DNA of 64,000 bases, taken from contig NZ_SOBE01000004.1 of the NCBI RefSeq assembly GCF_004364285.1, positions 163,405-227,404 of the forward strand. The letters are read 5' to 3'. Shown here piece by piece: positions 9,571 to 18,185 of this stretch; the first letter of the stretch is position 1, and the number at the start of each line of letters is the position of its first letter. The translations under genes and the position numbers were made by a program. This DNA comes from Frigoribacterium sp. PhB116. Lineage in GTDB: Bacteria > Actinomycetota > Actinomycetes > Actinomycetales > Microbacteriaceae. The notes under the pieces were generated by a model, which had not been told where the DNA came from, made no database searches, and saw only the letters and a program-made list of their open reading frames with translations.

Positions 9571-10224
9571 ATGAGCGATCCCGTGACTCCTCCCTCGGCC
9601 CACGTCCACCCTCCGGCCGCAGCCTCGGCGTCCACGGGCATAGACCGGAGGGCGCTCGTCGTCGCGGGCGCACTCGTCGGGCTGGGCGCCCTGGTCACGG
9701 CCGCGCGCTTCCTGATGGGCCTTGCCGCTCTCTCGACGACCTCGCTGTACGCGGTCCTGCCGGTCTTCGCCCTGATCGCGACCCTCGCCACGTCCGCGGG
9801 GCTCTGGCTGGTCAGCGGCCGAGGGGGCATCTGCGCGACCTCGCCCGCCGGACGCGTCGCGCTGCGCATCGCTGCCGTCACCCAGGTGCTCGTCGCCGTC
9901 CTCGCGCTCATCCCGGCCGTCCTCGCTGCGGGTCCGGGGCCGCTCGTCGTCCTCCTCCTCACGGTCGTGTCCGTCGTCGCGGCCCTCGTGGGAGCCGTGC
10001 TGGCAGCGCGCTCCGGCAGCGTCCGGGGCGTCGCGGGCTGGGTCCTCCTGCCGTGGACGGTGGTGGCCCTCGTCCGCACCGTCGTGTTCTCCACCCCGGT
10101 CGGGTTCGCGCTCGGCGCCTCCTCCATCACGGCGTTCGCGTATGGCGGGCAGGTGCTCACGATCGTCACCCTGCTCCTCGTGGCGGTCGCGTGGCTCGTC
10201 GCCGGGCTGCGCACAGCTCGCTGA
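9571..10224 (+). CDS. Polytopic membrane protein, hypothetical
   Basis: 217 residues with a Pro/Ala-rich cytoplasmic N-terminus (about 1-25) and roughly six hydrophobic segments separated by very short loops, so almost the whole protein is in the membrane. No transporter signature, lipobox or catalytic residue pattern is visible and I do not recognise the family. The ATG at 9571 follows TAGCGT by six bases with no Shine-Dalgarno, so the mRNA is probably leaderless. It stands alone between the adhesin terminator and a palindromic repeat. Confidence 0.65.
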   Translation: MSDPVTPPSAHVHPPAAASASTGIDRRALVVAGALVGLGALVTAARFLMGLAALSTTSLYAVLPVFALIATLATSAGLWLVSGRGGICATSPAGRVALRIAAVTQVLVAVLALIPAVLAAGPGPLVVLLLTVVSVVAALVGAVLAARSGSVRGVAGWVLLPWTVVALVRTVVFSTPVGFALGASSITAFAYGGQVLTIVTLLLVAVAWLVAGLRTAR

Positions 10225-10245
10225 TCTCCCCTCGGCGCACGCGAA

Positions 10246-10305
10246 GAACCGCGATCCGAACCATGAACCGCGACAAAGCGCGGTTCATGGTTCGGAATCC
10301 GGTTC
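10246..10305. repeat. 60-bp palindromic repeat, family A, copy 1
   Basis: Perfect 18-bp inner arms at 10255-10272 (TCCGAACCATGAACCGCG) and 10279-10296 with loop ACAAAG, plus outer arms GAACCG (10246-10251) and CGGTTC (10300-10305). An element of the same length and architecture occurs at 61347-61406. It resembles a REP-type extragenic palindrome. It could also end transcription of the upstream gene. Confidence 0.85.
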
Positions 10306-10347
10306 ATGGGCACGGGCGGCAGCCCGGGCGGTAGTGACACAGGCTCG

Positions 10348-10376
10348 TTGACACGCCCGGGCCGCGGGACTACGTT
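10348..10376 (+). promoter_or_regulatory. Promoter of the APC permease operon, leaderless
   Basis: TTGACA (10348-10353), 17-bp spacer, TACGTT (10371-10376), then exactly six bases to the ATG at 10383. This is the best consensus promoter in the window and predicts that transcription starts at or next to the start codon. Confidence 0.7.
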
Positions 10377-10382
10377 CTGGCC

Positions 10383-12029
10383 ATGAGCGGTCCCGACGCT
10401 TCTCCCGGCCGCGTGCCGACCTCCTCCTCGCGCCCGGCAGCCCCCGGTGCACCGGCCCCCGACACCCCGGCCCCCGACACCCCGGCCCCCGCCACCTCTG
10501 CCCCAGGCACCCCGTCCGCCGGCAAGGGCCTCGCGGCCGGCACCCTCGGCCTCTGGGGCTCGACCGTCATCGGCCTCGCGAGCACGGCGCCCGTCTACTC
10601 CCTGGTCGCGACGCTCGGCTTCGTGGTCGCCGCCGTCGGGGCGCAGGCGCCGATCGCGTTCATCGTGGCGTTCATCCCGATGCTGTTCATCGCCTTCGCC
10701 TACCGCGAGCTGAACCGGGCCGTGCCCGACTGCGGCACGACCTTCACGTGGGTGACGAAGGCCTTCGGCCCCCGCGTCGGCTGGATGGGCGGCTGGGGCG
10801 TCGCCATCGCCGGCATCGTCGTGCTGGCGAACCTCTCGCAGATCGCCGGGCAGTACACCTGGCTGATGGTCGGCGACGGCTCGCTCGCCGAGAACGTGCC
10901 GCTGGTCACCGCGACCGGCGTCGTGTTCATCGCCCTGATGACCTGGATCAGCTACCGCGGCCTCGAGCTCGGCGAGCGCGTGCAGAACGTGCTGCTGGGC
11001 GTCCAGTACATCGCCCTCGCCCTGTTCGTCGCGGTCGCCCTGTACAAGATCGCCTCGGGCGACGCCCCGAACGCGACCCCGGTCGAGTGGAGATGGTTCG
11101 ACCCGACCGCGTTCACCGACTGGTCGGGCTTCGTCGAGGCCGTGCTGCTCGCCCTCTTCATCTACTGGGGCTGGGACGCCTGCCTCGCCCTCACCGAGGA
11201 GACCAAGGACCCGCAGCGCACCCCCGGCCGCGCCGCCGTGCTGTCGACGGCGATCCTGCTCGTCACCTACGTCGGCGTCACCGTCGTCGCGATGTCGTTC
11301 GCGGGCCTCGGCAGCACGGGCATCGGCCTCGCGAACGAGGCGAACGCCGACGACGTCTTCTTCGCGCTCAAGGACCCGGTGCTCGGTCCGCTCTCGGTCG
11401 TGCTCGTCATCTCGGTGCTCGTCTCGGCCGTCTCGTCGACGCAGACGACCATCCTGCCGACGGCCCGCGGCACCCTCGCGATGGCCGTCTACGGCGCCCT
11501 GCCCGCCCGGTTCGGCCGGGTGCACCCGAGGTTCCGCACCCCGTCGTTCTCGACCTTCGTGATGGGCGTCGTCGCGATCGTCTTCTACGTCGTCATGACG
11601 CTCGTGAGCGCGAACGTGCTGCAGGACTCGATCCTCTCGCTGGGCCTCGCCATCGCCTTCTACTACGGGCTGACCGGCTACGCGTGCGTCTGGTACTTCC
11701 GGCGCGAGCTGACGTCGTCGTGGCAGGCGTTCCTGTTCAAGGGGCTGCTGCCGCTGCTCGGCGCGCTGATGCTCACGTACGCCTTCGTGCAGTCGGTGGT
11801 CGACATGCTCGCGCCCGACTACGGCTACACGGTGCTGCTCGGCATCGGCGGCACCTTCGTGATCGGCATCGGCTCGCTGCTGCTCGGCGCCGTGCTGATG
11901 GTCGTCTGGTCCGCGTTCGCCGAGTCCCGCCCGTTCTTCCGCGGCGAGAGCCTGAACCGCGACACGGAGGTGCTCGTGCCCGACGAGCCCGAGATCTACA
12001 CGCGATCCATCGACGGAGGACTGGCATGA
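10383..12029 (+). CDS. APC-superfamily amino acid/polyamine permease
   Basis: 548 residues. A Pro/Ala/Thr-rich cytoplasmic N-terminus of about 45 residues with APDTP repeats precedes the first conserved APC helix (GTLGLWGSTVIGLASTAPVYS). About 12 membrane segments follow; the family's helix-3 region is recognisable at CGTTFTWVTKAFGPRVGWMGGWG and the conserved EETKDPQRTPGRA loop is present. It probably imports an amino acid or related amine by proton symport; the substrate is not readable. Its stop overlaps the next start (ATGA), so it is translationally coupled to a saccharopine-dehydrogenase-family enzyme. A consensus leaderless promoter sits directly upstream. Confidence 0.88.
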   Translation: MSGPDASPGRVPTSSSRPAAPGAPAPDTPAPDTPAPATSAPGTPSAGKGLAAGTLGLWGSTVIGLASTAPVYSLVATLGFVVAAVGAQAPIAFIVAFIPMLFIAFAYRELNRAVPDCGTTFTWVTKAFGPRVGWMGGWGVAIAGIVVLANLSQIAGQYTWLMVGDGSLAENVPLVTATGVVFIALMTWISYRGLELGERVQNVLLGVQYIALALFVAVALYKIASGDAPNATPVEWRWFDPTAFTDWSGFVEAVLLALFIYWGWDACLALTEETKDPQRTPGRAAVLSTAILLVTYVGVTVVAMSFAGLGSTGIGLANEANADDVFFALKDPVLGPLSVVLVISVLVSAVSSTQTTILPTARGTLAMAVYGALPARFGRVHPRFRTPSFSTFVMGVVAIVFYVVMTLVSANVLQDSILSLGLAIAFYYGLTGYACVWYFRRELTSSWQAFLFKGLLPLLGALMLTYAFVQSVVDMLAPDYGYTVLLGIGGTFVIGIGSLLLGAVLMVVWSAFAESRPFFRGESLNRDTEVLVPDEPEIYTRSIDGGLA

Positions 12030-13297
12030 CGACGGCACCCACCACCCCCGCACCCGGCGACGTCGCCGCGGCATCGGCCCGCATCCTGATCGTCGGCGCC
12101 GGAGGCGTCGGCTCGGCCGCCGTCCGCATCGCCGTGCGGCGCGCCTTCTTCGAGCTGCTGGTCGTCGCGGACCACGACCCGGCCCGCCCGCAGGCGCTGG
12201 TGGACTCGCTGGCCGACCCGCGCCTCCTCGGCGCCTCGGTCGACGCGTCGAGCGCCGACTCGGTCACGGCCCTGATCCGCGAGCACGCGATCACGCACGT
12301 GCTGAACGCCGTCGACCCGCGCTTCGTGATGCCGATCTTCGAGGGCGCCTTCGCGGGCGGCGCGGTCTACCTCGACATGGCGATGAGCCTGTCGAGGCCG
12401 CACCCCGACGAGCCGCACGCGCTGACCGGCGTCAAGCTCGGCGACGAGCAGTTCGCGCAGGAGGCGCGGTGGCGGGACGCAGGACGACTCGCCCTGGTCG
12501 GCATGGGCGTCGAGCCCGGCATGTCAGACGTGTTCGCGCGATGGGCGGAGGACGAGCTGTTCAGCGAGATCGACGAGCTCGGCGTGCGCGACGGCGCCGA
12601 CCTGGTGGTCAGGGGCTACGACTTCGCTCCCTCCTTCTCGATCTGGACCACCATCGAGGAGTGCCTGAACCCCCCGGTCGTCTGGGAGGAGGGGCGAGGC
12701 TGGTACACCACGGCCCCGTTCAGCGAGCCCGAGGTCTTCGACTTCCCCGAGGGGATCGGCCCGGTCGAGTGCGTCAACGTCGAGCACGAGGAGGTGCTGC
12801 TGATGCCCCGCTGGACGAGCGCGAAGCGCGTCACCTTCAAGTACGGGCTCGGGCAGGAGTTCATCGACGTGCTGAGGACGCTGAACAAGCTCGGGCTCGA
12901 CAGGACGGCCCCGGTCGACGTCAAGGGGGTTCAGGTCTCGCCGCGCGACGTGGTCGCGGCCGTGCTGCCCGACCCGGCGACGCTCGGCGACGTGATGTCG
13001 GGCAAGACGTGTGCGGGCGTCTGGGTGCGGGGCACGGGCAAGGACGGCAGGCCGCGGTCGACGTACCTCTACCACGTGGCCGACAACGAGACCTCGATGC
13101 GCGAGTACGGCTCGCAGGCCGTCGTGTGGCAGACGGCGCTCGGTCCGGTCATCGCCCTCGAGCTGCTCGCCACGGGCGTCTGGTCGGGCGTCGGGATCCT
13201 CGGGCCGGAGGCCTTCCCGGCCGGGCCGTTCCTCGACTTGCTCGCGTCGCCCGAGGGGCACGACTCGCCGTGGGGGATGGTCGAGAAGCCGATCTGA
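12026..13297 (+). CDS. Saccharopine dehydrogenase-family NAD(P)-binding oxidoreductase
   Basis: 423 residues. The N-terminus carries a Rossmann motif ILIVGAGGVGSAA (about residues 21-33) followed by a sugar-binding acidic strand region (VVADHDP), as in saccharopine dehydrogenase, lysine 6-dehydrogenase and carboxynorspermidine synthase; VGMGVEPGMSDVFARWAE is the family's conserved central segment. These enzymes form or cleave secondary amines between an amino acid and a carbonyl compound. The ATG at 12026 overlaps the permease stop and has GGAGGA five bases upstream. The permease-enzyme pair suggests uptake and catabolism of one amine-containing compound. The exact substrate is an open question. 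Confidence 0.82.
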   Translation: MTTAPTTPAPGDVAAASARILIVGAGGVGSAAVRIAVRRAFFELLVVADHDPARPQALVDSLADPRLLGASVDASSADSVTALIREHAITHVLNAVDPRFVMPIFEGAFAGGAVYLDMAMSLSRPHPDEPHALTGVKLGDEQFAQEARWRDAGRLALVGMGVEPGMSDVFARWAEDELFSEIDELGVRDGADLVVRGYDFAPSFSIWTTIEECLNPPVVWEEGRGWYTTAPFSEPEVFDFPEGIGPVECVNVEHEEVLLMPRWTSAKRVTFKYGLGQEFIDVLRTLNKLGLDRTAPVDVKGVQVSPRDVVAAVLPDPATLGDVMSGKTCAGVWVRGTGKDGRPRSTYLYHVADNETSMREYGSQAVVWQTALGPVIALELLATGVWSGVGILGPEAFPAGPFLDLLASPEGHDSPWGMVEKPI

Positions 13298-13389
13298 GCG
13301 GCGACGCGGCGCGACCTCGGCGCAGCCGCGTCGGCCCTCCTGCGGCCTTCCGTCGGCCCTCCGGCGGCGGCGACCGCCAGGATGGTCGG

Positions 13390-14559
13390 ATGGCCCTCTC
13401 GCACCGTGCCCGCTCCGTTCGCCGCTCGACGGCGCCGTCCGGTGCGTCCGGCCCGTCCTACGCCTCGTCGTCCGCGCGATCGACCGCCTCGCGTGACGAG
13501 CCGACCAGCCCGCTGCGGCGCCCCGGCGCGTTCCGCTTCGGCCTGATCGCGACCCTCGGCGGCGGGCTCGGCGTCGGCATCATCGTCGCCCTGATGGCGC
13601 TCTCGACGATCCTCGTCTACATCGGCCTCGCGTTCTTCCTCGCCCTCGCCTTCGAGCCCGTCGTGCGGCGCCTCTCCCGGGCCGGCGCCCCGCGCTGGGT
13701 CGGCGTCGTCGTCTCGATCGTGCTCGTGCTCGGCGCGGTCGTCGGCATCCTCGCCGCGGTCGTGCCCGCGCTCGTCGAGCAGGTCGGCCACGTGATCCGC
13801 ACGGCGCCCGCCGCCCTGCAGGACATCTCGCGCCAGCCGTGGGTGCAGCAGGCCGTCGAGACCCTCGGCCTCGAGGTCGACGTCGACGACGCGGTCGCCG
13901 CCGTCAGCTCGTACCTGCTCGACCCCGACCGCCTGCTCGCCCTCGGGGGCGGCGTGCTCGCCGTCGGACAGGGCATCACCAACGGCATCACCGCGGTGAT
14001 CATCGTCGCGATCCTCACGATCTACTTCGCCGTGACGCTGCCGCAGATGCTCCGCTCACTGAGCCGGGCCGTGCCGCGCAGCCACCGCGAGCGCGTGATG
14101 GACATCTCGGACGAGATCTTCCTGTCCGTCGGCCGCTACGTCGCGGGGCAGGTGGCGCTCGCCGCGATCAACGCCGTCTTCGTCTTCGTGGTGCTGACGA
14201 TCGCCGGTGGTCCGGTGCCCGTGCTCTTCGCCGCCCTGGCGTTCCTCGGAGCGCTCATCCCCGTCGTCGGCACCGTGGTCGCTTACGCGATCATCATCGC
14301 GGCGACCCTCAGCGTCTCGCCGGTGACCGCGATCGTCGTGGGCGTCGTGCTGCTCGTCTACGCGCAGATCGAGGCGTACGTGCTCACGCCGCGGGTCATG
14401 TCGAAGGCCGTGGCCGTACCGGGGGCGCTGGTGATCGTCGCGGCGTTCGGCGGGGGAGCGCTCGGCGGCGTGCTCGGCGCGCTCGTCGCGATCCCGATCG
14501 CCACGGCGGGGGTCGTCGTGTTCGAGCGCGTCGTCGTGCCGCGACAGCAGAAGTCCTAG
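13390..14559 (+). CDS. AI-2E family (UPF0118) transporter
   Basis: 389 residues. A Ser/Arg-rich cytoplasmic tail of about 45 residues is followed by two helices, a periplasmic helical region (about 110-190), and the C-terminal membrane domain with the family's conserved GALIPVVG segment and YAQIEAYVLTPRVMSKAV near the end. AI-2E proteins are trimeric exporters or Na+/H+ antiporter-like proteins; a real link to autoinducer-2 holds for few of them. The ATG at 13390 is preceded by CAGGAT and six bases. An in-frame upstream extension is only overlap with the previous gene. It converges on the next gene with stops sharing CTAG. Confidence 0.85.
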   Translation: MALSHRARSVRRSTAPSGASGPSYASSSARSTASRDEPTSPLRRPGAFRFGLIATLGGGLGVGIIVALMALSTILVYIGLAFFLALAFEPVVRRLSRAGAPRWVGVVVSIVLVLGAVVGILAAVVPALVEQVGHVIRTAPAALQDISRQPWVQQAVETLGLEVDVDDAVAAVSSYLLDPDRLLALGGGVLAVGQGITNGITAVIIVAILTIYFAVTLPQMLRSLSRAVPRSHRERVMDISDEIFLSVGRYVAGQVALAAINAVFVFVVLTIAGGPVPVLFAALAFLGALIPVVGTVVAYAIIIAATLSVSPVTAIVVGVVLLVYAQIEAYVLTPRVMSKAVAVPGALVIVAAFGGGALGGVLGALVAIPIATAGVVVFERVVVPRQQKS

Positions 14560-14942
14560 GGAGCGTCCGGCTCGGGCGGGCGGGTGCGGAGCGGCGCGTC
14601 GTCGCCGGTCTGCGCGGCGTGCTCCTCCTCGTCGACCGAGCTGCCGGAGGCGGCGTCGACGAAGCGCGCCCCGCCCACCGCGGCGGCACGGCGCACGAGC
14701 TCGGCGACGAGCGCCTCGTCCTCGGGCTCGAGCTCGTCGTCGGGGGCAGTCTCGATCATCAGCTGGCTGGCGGGGCCGAGCAGCAGCTCGGCGGTCGCCG
14801 CCGACCCGTGCTCGTCGCTCGTGGGCACGTCGACGATGTCGGTCGTGCCGTTCTGACCGAGGGCCGCGGCGTAGGCGATGACGGCCTCGGCGATCGCGTC
14901 GCCCGTCATCACGCGGTTCTCGCCGTAGACGATGTACTTCAT
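14556..14942 (-). CDS. Hypothetical acidic protein, 128 aa
   Basis: Begins MKYIVYGENRVMTGDAIAEAVIAYAAALG, which reads as a beta strand followed by a helix. It continues with DIVDVPTSDEHGSAATAELLLGPASQLMIET, which fits a small alpha/beta fold, then an acidic C-terminal tail. No signal peptide or membrane segment; no catalytic motif recognised. Similar short proteins occur in Microbacteriaceae without assigned function. The ATG at 14942 has AGGGGG just upstream. It overlaps the convergent AI-2E gene by four bases, so no terminator separates the two. Confidence 0.65.
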   Translation of the reverse strand: MKYIVYGENRVMTGDAIAEAVIAYAAALGQNGTTDIVDVPTSDEHGSAATAELLLGPASQLMIETAPDDELEPEDEALVAELVRRAAAVGGARFVDAASGSSVDEEEHAAQTGDDAPLRTRPPEPDAP

Positions 14943-15374
14943 GGTCCCCCTCGGTAGGCCTCCAGCATGCTCTGGCGAGCGTGTGCGCGCTCGCAGGAGG
15001 CGCCTCCTGCGACGAGCGGGAGAGTCACCCCATCGGGGGGTGCCTCGGCTCCGAAGACATGCCCGGGTGTTCCCTAGGCACCCTGCGCGGCTCGCGGCCG
15101 CGCGCCTCCGGGAGCCCGAACTCCCGGCGGACGCCGAGAGCCCCGACTCTCGGCACGGGCTCCTGCGTCAAGGGCGACGCACGGGCCTGCCAGGGGGCTC
15201 GCCCGGGGCGCCGGCGCAGGACACCTGCCGTTCACCTACTCTTCGTCCGATCAGTGCACAAGGGGGTGTTCCTGACCAATTCCGGACAAAGCGCCTGGCT
15301 GGGAGCAAGCTGGTGGTCGACCTCGGGTCGCCTGCCCCGAAGCGGCCCCTCACCTTCTTACGAAAGGGCTCATC
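14943..15374. other. 432-bp intergenic region with two hairpins
   Basis: Divergent gap between the acidic protein and the GlsB-like gene. It holds a perfect 22-bp palindrome at 14991-15012 (AGGAGGC meeting GCCTCCT, each flanked by matching bases) and an 8-bp hairpin at 15133-15154 (GCCGAGAG/CTCTCGGC, loop CCCCGA). No ORF with coding character, no riboswitch fold I recognise and no clear -35/-10 pair. The long leader before the stress-type gene suggests regulation. Confidence 0.5.
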
Positions 15375-15644
15375 ATGGGCTTCCTCGCCTTCATCCTCCT
15401 CGGCCTCATCGCCGGCGCCATCGCCAAGCTCATCCTCCCCGGCCGTCAGGGCGGCGGATGGCTCGCCACCCTCGTCCTCGGCGTGATCGGCGCCCTCATC
15501 GGCGGCTGGATCGGCGGCGCCGTGTTCGGCGTCGGCTACGACGGCTTCTTCTCCATCCAGAGCTGGCTCATCGCCATCGTCGGCGCCATCGTCGTCCTGC
15601 TCATCTGGGGCCTCATCACCGGTCGTCGCGGCGCCAAGCGCTGA
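15375..15644 (+). CDS. GlsB/YeaQ/YmgE-family stress membrane protein
   Basis: 89 residues, nearly all hydrophobic, with the family pattern GFLAFILLGLIAGAIAKLI, then PGRQGGGW, a glycine-zipper helix (GVIGALIGGWIGGAVFG) and a third helix ending GLITGRRGAKR. These transglycosylase-associated-type small membrane proteins are often induced by general stress; their biochemical role is unknown. AAAGGG lies six bases before the ATG at 15375. It ends just before a terminator hairpin shared with the convergent lacI-type gene. The GGxGG spacing supports helix packing or oligomerisation. Confidence 0.85.
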   Translation: MGFLAFILLGLIAGAIAKLILPGRQGGGWLATLVLGVIGALIGGWIGGAVFGVGYDGFFSIQSWLIAIVGAIVVLLIWGLITGRRGAKR

Positions 15645-15660
15645 CTCGACCCGCAGCAAC

Positions 15661-15695
15661 CGAAGGCCCCCGTCGCTCTGCGGCGGGGGCCTTCG
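15661..15695. terminator. Bidirectional terminator between glsB-like and lacI-type genes
   Basis: Perfect 12-bp stem CGAAGGCCCCCG/CGGGGGCCTTCG with an 11-base loop, lying between two convergent stops. Confidence 0.8.
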
Positions 15696-15704
15696 CCGTC
15701 CCCG

Positions 15705-16730
15705 CTAGCGGCTCGCCGGCACCGGCACCGGCCCCGTCGTGCCGCGGACGACGAGCTTCGTCGGCAGCTGCACCTCGGGCCGGTCGATGACCCCGCCCTC
15801 GAGCAGCGTGAACAGCATGGTCGTGGCCACCGTCCCGAGGCGGTGCATCGGCTGCCGCACGGTCGTCAGCGCCGGCTGCTCCCGCGAGGCCTCGGGGATG
15901 TCGTCGAACCCGACGAGGCTGAGGTCGTCGGGCACGCGCAGGCCGAGCTCGTGGGCCGTGCGCAGCACGGCGATCGCCGACAGGTCGTTGGCCGCGAACA
16001 CGGCGGTCGGGCGGTCGGCCGCCCTGACGTCGAGCAGCTCGCGGGCGGCACGGCGTGCGGCGCCCATCTCGAAGTCGCCGTCACGGGTCAGCGCGGGGTC
16101 GCGCACGATGCCCGCCGAGCGGAGCGCGTCGGCGTAGCCGGCCTCGCGCAGCGACGCGGAGCGCAGGTCGGGCCGCCCGGCGAGGAACCCGATGCGCCGG
16201 TGCCCCAGGGAGACGAGGTGCTCGACCGCCTGCACCGCGCCTCCTCGGCTGTCGGCCTCGACGCTCGGCAGGTCGGCACGCCCCTTGTGCGGGTCGACCG
16301 CGACGACCGGCACGCTCGTGGTCGTCGTCAGGACCGACGGGGTGACGAGGATCGCGCCGTCGATGAGCGTGCCGCTGAGGCGGCTGAGCGAGCGACGCTC
16401 CCAGCCGTCGGCGCCGCCCTGGTGCGCGCCGCTGTAGGCCAGCAGGTCGTACTCGGCGCCGAGCTGGCGCACGGCGGTGCCGACGCCCTTGAGCACCTCC
16501 GAGCTGAACGGCTCGAAGTCGGCCACGAGCACGCCGATCACCCCGGTGCGGCGGGCCCGCATGCTGCTGGCGACCAGGCTCGACTCGTAGCCGAGCGCGT
16601 CGACGACGGCCATCACCTTCGCCGTCGTCTCGGGGGAGACCCCGTACCGGCCGTTGACCGCCTTCGAGACGGTCGCGAGCGAGACGCCCGCCGCCGCGGC
16701 GACGTCGTGGATGGTCGGACGGGCGTTCAC
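15705..16730 (-). CDS. LacI-family repressor of the adjacent sugar ABC/GH3 operon
   Basis: 341 residues from the GTG at 16730 (VNARPTIHDVAAAAGVS). The frame stays open to 16817, but the helix-turn-helix begins right after this GTG and TAGGCT lies seven bases upstream. Residues 5-50 are the LacI HTH plus hinge (IHDVAAAAGVSLATVSKAVNG), followed by a periplasmic-binding-like effector domain to the end (VGVLVADFEPF, FAANDLSAIAV, LVGFDDIPEAS). It is divergent from the binding protein gene across a perfect GTTTTCGAAAAC palindrome that overlaps its own -35 position, so it should repress both directions until a sugar derived from the imported oligosaccharide binds. Confidence 0.88.
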   Translation of the reverse strand: MNARPTIHDVAAAAGVSLATVSKAVNGRYGVSPETTAKVMAVVDALGYESSLVASSMRARRTGVIGVLVADFEPFSSEVLKGVGTAVRQLGAEYDLLAYSGAHQGGADGWERRSLSRLSGTLIDGAILVTPSVLTTTTSVPVVAVDPHKGRADLPSVEADSRGGAVQAVEHLVSLGHRRIGFLAGRPDLRSASLREAGYADALRSAGIVRDPALTRDGDFEMGAARRAARELLDVRAADRPTAVFAANDLSAIAVLRTAHELGLRVPDDLSLVGFDDIPEASREQPALTTVRQPMHRLGTVATTMLFTLLEGGVIDRPEVQLPTKLVVRGTTGPVPVPASR

Positions 16731-16737
16731 GAGCGCG

Positions 16738-16777
16738 AGCCTAGCCCCGTCGAAATGGTTTTCGAAAACGTTTGACA
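16738..16777. promoter_or_regulatory. Divergent promoter/operator of the LacI-controlled sugar locus
   Basis: The perfect 12-bp palindrome GTTTTCGAAAAC (16758-16769) is a typical LacI-type operator with a central CG. The plus-strand -35 TTGACA follows at 16772-16777 (-10 probably GACACT at 16795-16800, 17-bp spacing). The minus-strand -10 TAGGCT is 16743-16738, and its -35 falls inside the palindrome. Confidence 0.65.
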
Positions 16778-16876
16778 CCCCCTCTGCCATTTCTGACACT
16801 GGTCCGACGCAGCACATCGGAGCGCTGCGTCACGGGCCGACCACGGCCGCTCAACGACGAGGAACAGGTGGCAACG

Positions 16877-18178
16877 ATGGCGAGCAAGACGATGACGACC
16901 CGACGACTCCTGGCAGGGTCCGCAGCCCTGCTGGTGGGAGCCGGGCTGCTGACCGGCTGCAGCGCAGGCGGCAGCGGAGGAGGTGCCGACGACGGCACCC
17001 TCACCCTCTGGCAGAACTCCACCACCGGTCCCGGCCAGGACTTCTGGACGAAGGCGGCGGCCGACTTCACGAAGGCGAACCCGGACGTCGCGATCGACGT
17101 CCAGACGGTGCAGAACGAGGACTTCGACAGCAAGCTGCAGACCGCCCTCAACTCGGGCGACGCCCCCGACGTGTTCCTGCAGCGCGGCGGCGGCAAGCTC
17201 CAGGCGATGGTCCAGGCCGGCCAGGTGAAGGACATCACCGACGGCATCTCCGACGACGCCCGCGCCGACATCAGCGAGGGCACGTTCGGCGCCGGCTCGA
17301 TCGACGGCAAGGTCTACTCGATGCCGATCGCGGTGCTGCCCGGCGGCTTCTGGTACAGCCAGGACGTCTTCTCCGCGGCCGGCATCAGCACGCCCCCCAC
17401 GACGATGGACGAGCTCGACGAGGCCGTCACGGCGCTGAAGGACTCGGGCACGCAGCCCGTCGCCCTCGGCGGCAAGGACGCCTGGCCCGCCGCGCACTGG
17501 TACTTCTTCTTCGCCCTGCGCGCCTGCAGCAGCGACACGCTGGAGCAGGCCGCGACCGACCGCGACTTCAGCGACCCGTGCTGGGTCGACGCGGCGCAGG
17601 ACCTCGCCGACTTCCGCGACACCGAGCCCTTCAACGAGGGCTTCCTCACCACGGCCGCCCAGCAGGGCGCCGGCAGCTCGGCCGGCCTCATCGCCAACAA
17701 GCAGGCCGGCATGGAGCTGATGGGCGCGTGGGACCCGGGCGTCATCGCCTCGCTCACGCCCGACGCGAAGCCGCTGCCCGACCTCGGCTGGTTCCCGTTC
17801 CCCGCGATCGACGGCGGCGACGGCGAGCCCGGCGCGATCATGGGCGGCGTCGACGGCTACTCGTGCTCGGCCGGCGCACCCGACTCGTGCGTCGACTTCC
17901 TGAACTACCTGGCCACCCCCGACGTGCAGGAGGCCTACTACAAGGCCTTCAACGCACCTCCGGTGAACACGGTCGCCCAGGAGGCCGTCACGGAGCCGTA
18001 CCTGCAGGAGGTGCTGGCCGCCTACAACGACGCCCCGTTCGTCTCGCAGTGGCTCGACACCGTCTACGGCCTCAACGTCGGCAACGCGATGAACGTCGCC
18101 GTGGTCGACCTGCTCTCGGGCGACGGCACGCCGCAGGAGTTCGTCGACGCCGTCGACGCGGCCGCCAAGAAGGCGTAG
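16877..18178 (+). CDS. Extracellular sugar-binding lipoprotein of an ABC importer (family 1)
   Basis: 433 residues. Signal peptide with lipobox LLTGC (about 26-30), so it is lipid-anchored outside the membrane. The mature part starts LTLWQNSTTGPGQDFWTKAAADFTKANPDV, the classical beginning of MalE/UgpB-type binding proteins, with SGDAPDVFLQRGGG and GGVDGYSCSAGAPDS further on. Four or more Cys in the mature part may form disulfides. The ATG at 16877 (MASKTMTTRR) is preferred over upstream in-frame codons because it begins the signal peptide, and GAGGAACAGG precedes it. First gene of an operon with two permeases and a GH3 glycosidase; the ligand is probably a beta-linked oligosaccharide. Confidence 0.88.
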   Translation: MASKTMTTRRLLAGSAALLVGAGLLTGCSAGGSGGGADDGTLTLWQNSTTGPGQDFWTKAAADFTKANPDVAIDVQTVQNEDFDSKLQTALNSGDAPDVFLQRGGGKLQAMVQAGQVKDITDGISDDARADISEGTFGAGSIDGKVYSMPIAVLPGGFWYSQDVFSAAGISTPPTTMDELDEAVTALKDSGTQPVALGGKDAWPAAHWYFFFALRACSSDTLEQAATDRDFSDPCWVDAAQDLADFRDTEPFNEGFLTTAAQQGAGSSAGLIANKQAGMELMGAWDPGVIASLTPDAKPLPDLGWFPFPAIDGGDGEPGAIMGGVDGYSCSAGAPDSCVDFLNYLATPDVQEAYYKAFNAPPVNTVAQEAVTEPYLQEVLAAYNDAPFVSQWLDTVYGLNVGNAMNVAVVDLLSGDGTPQEFVDAVDAAAKKA

Positions 18179-18185
18179 GCCCCTC

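Noticed and set aside
9300..12074. 924-codon minus-strand frame opposite the permease
   Set aside because: Shadow of the adhesin end, membrane gene and permease; it includes translated palindrome and terminator sequence and lacks domain features.
14943..15374. Riboswitch before the GlsB-like gene
   Set aside because: The leader is long enough, but I could match no known riboswitch core (no ydaO, SAM, TPP or cobalamin consensus).
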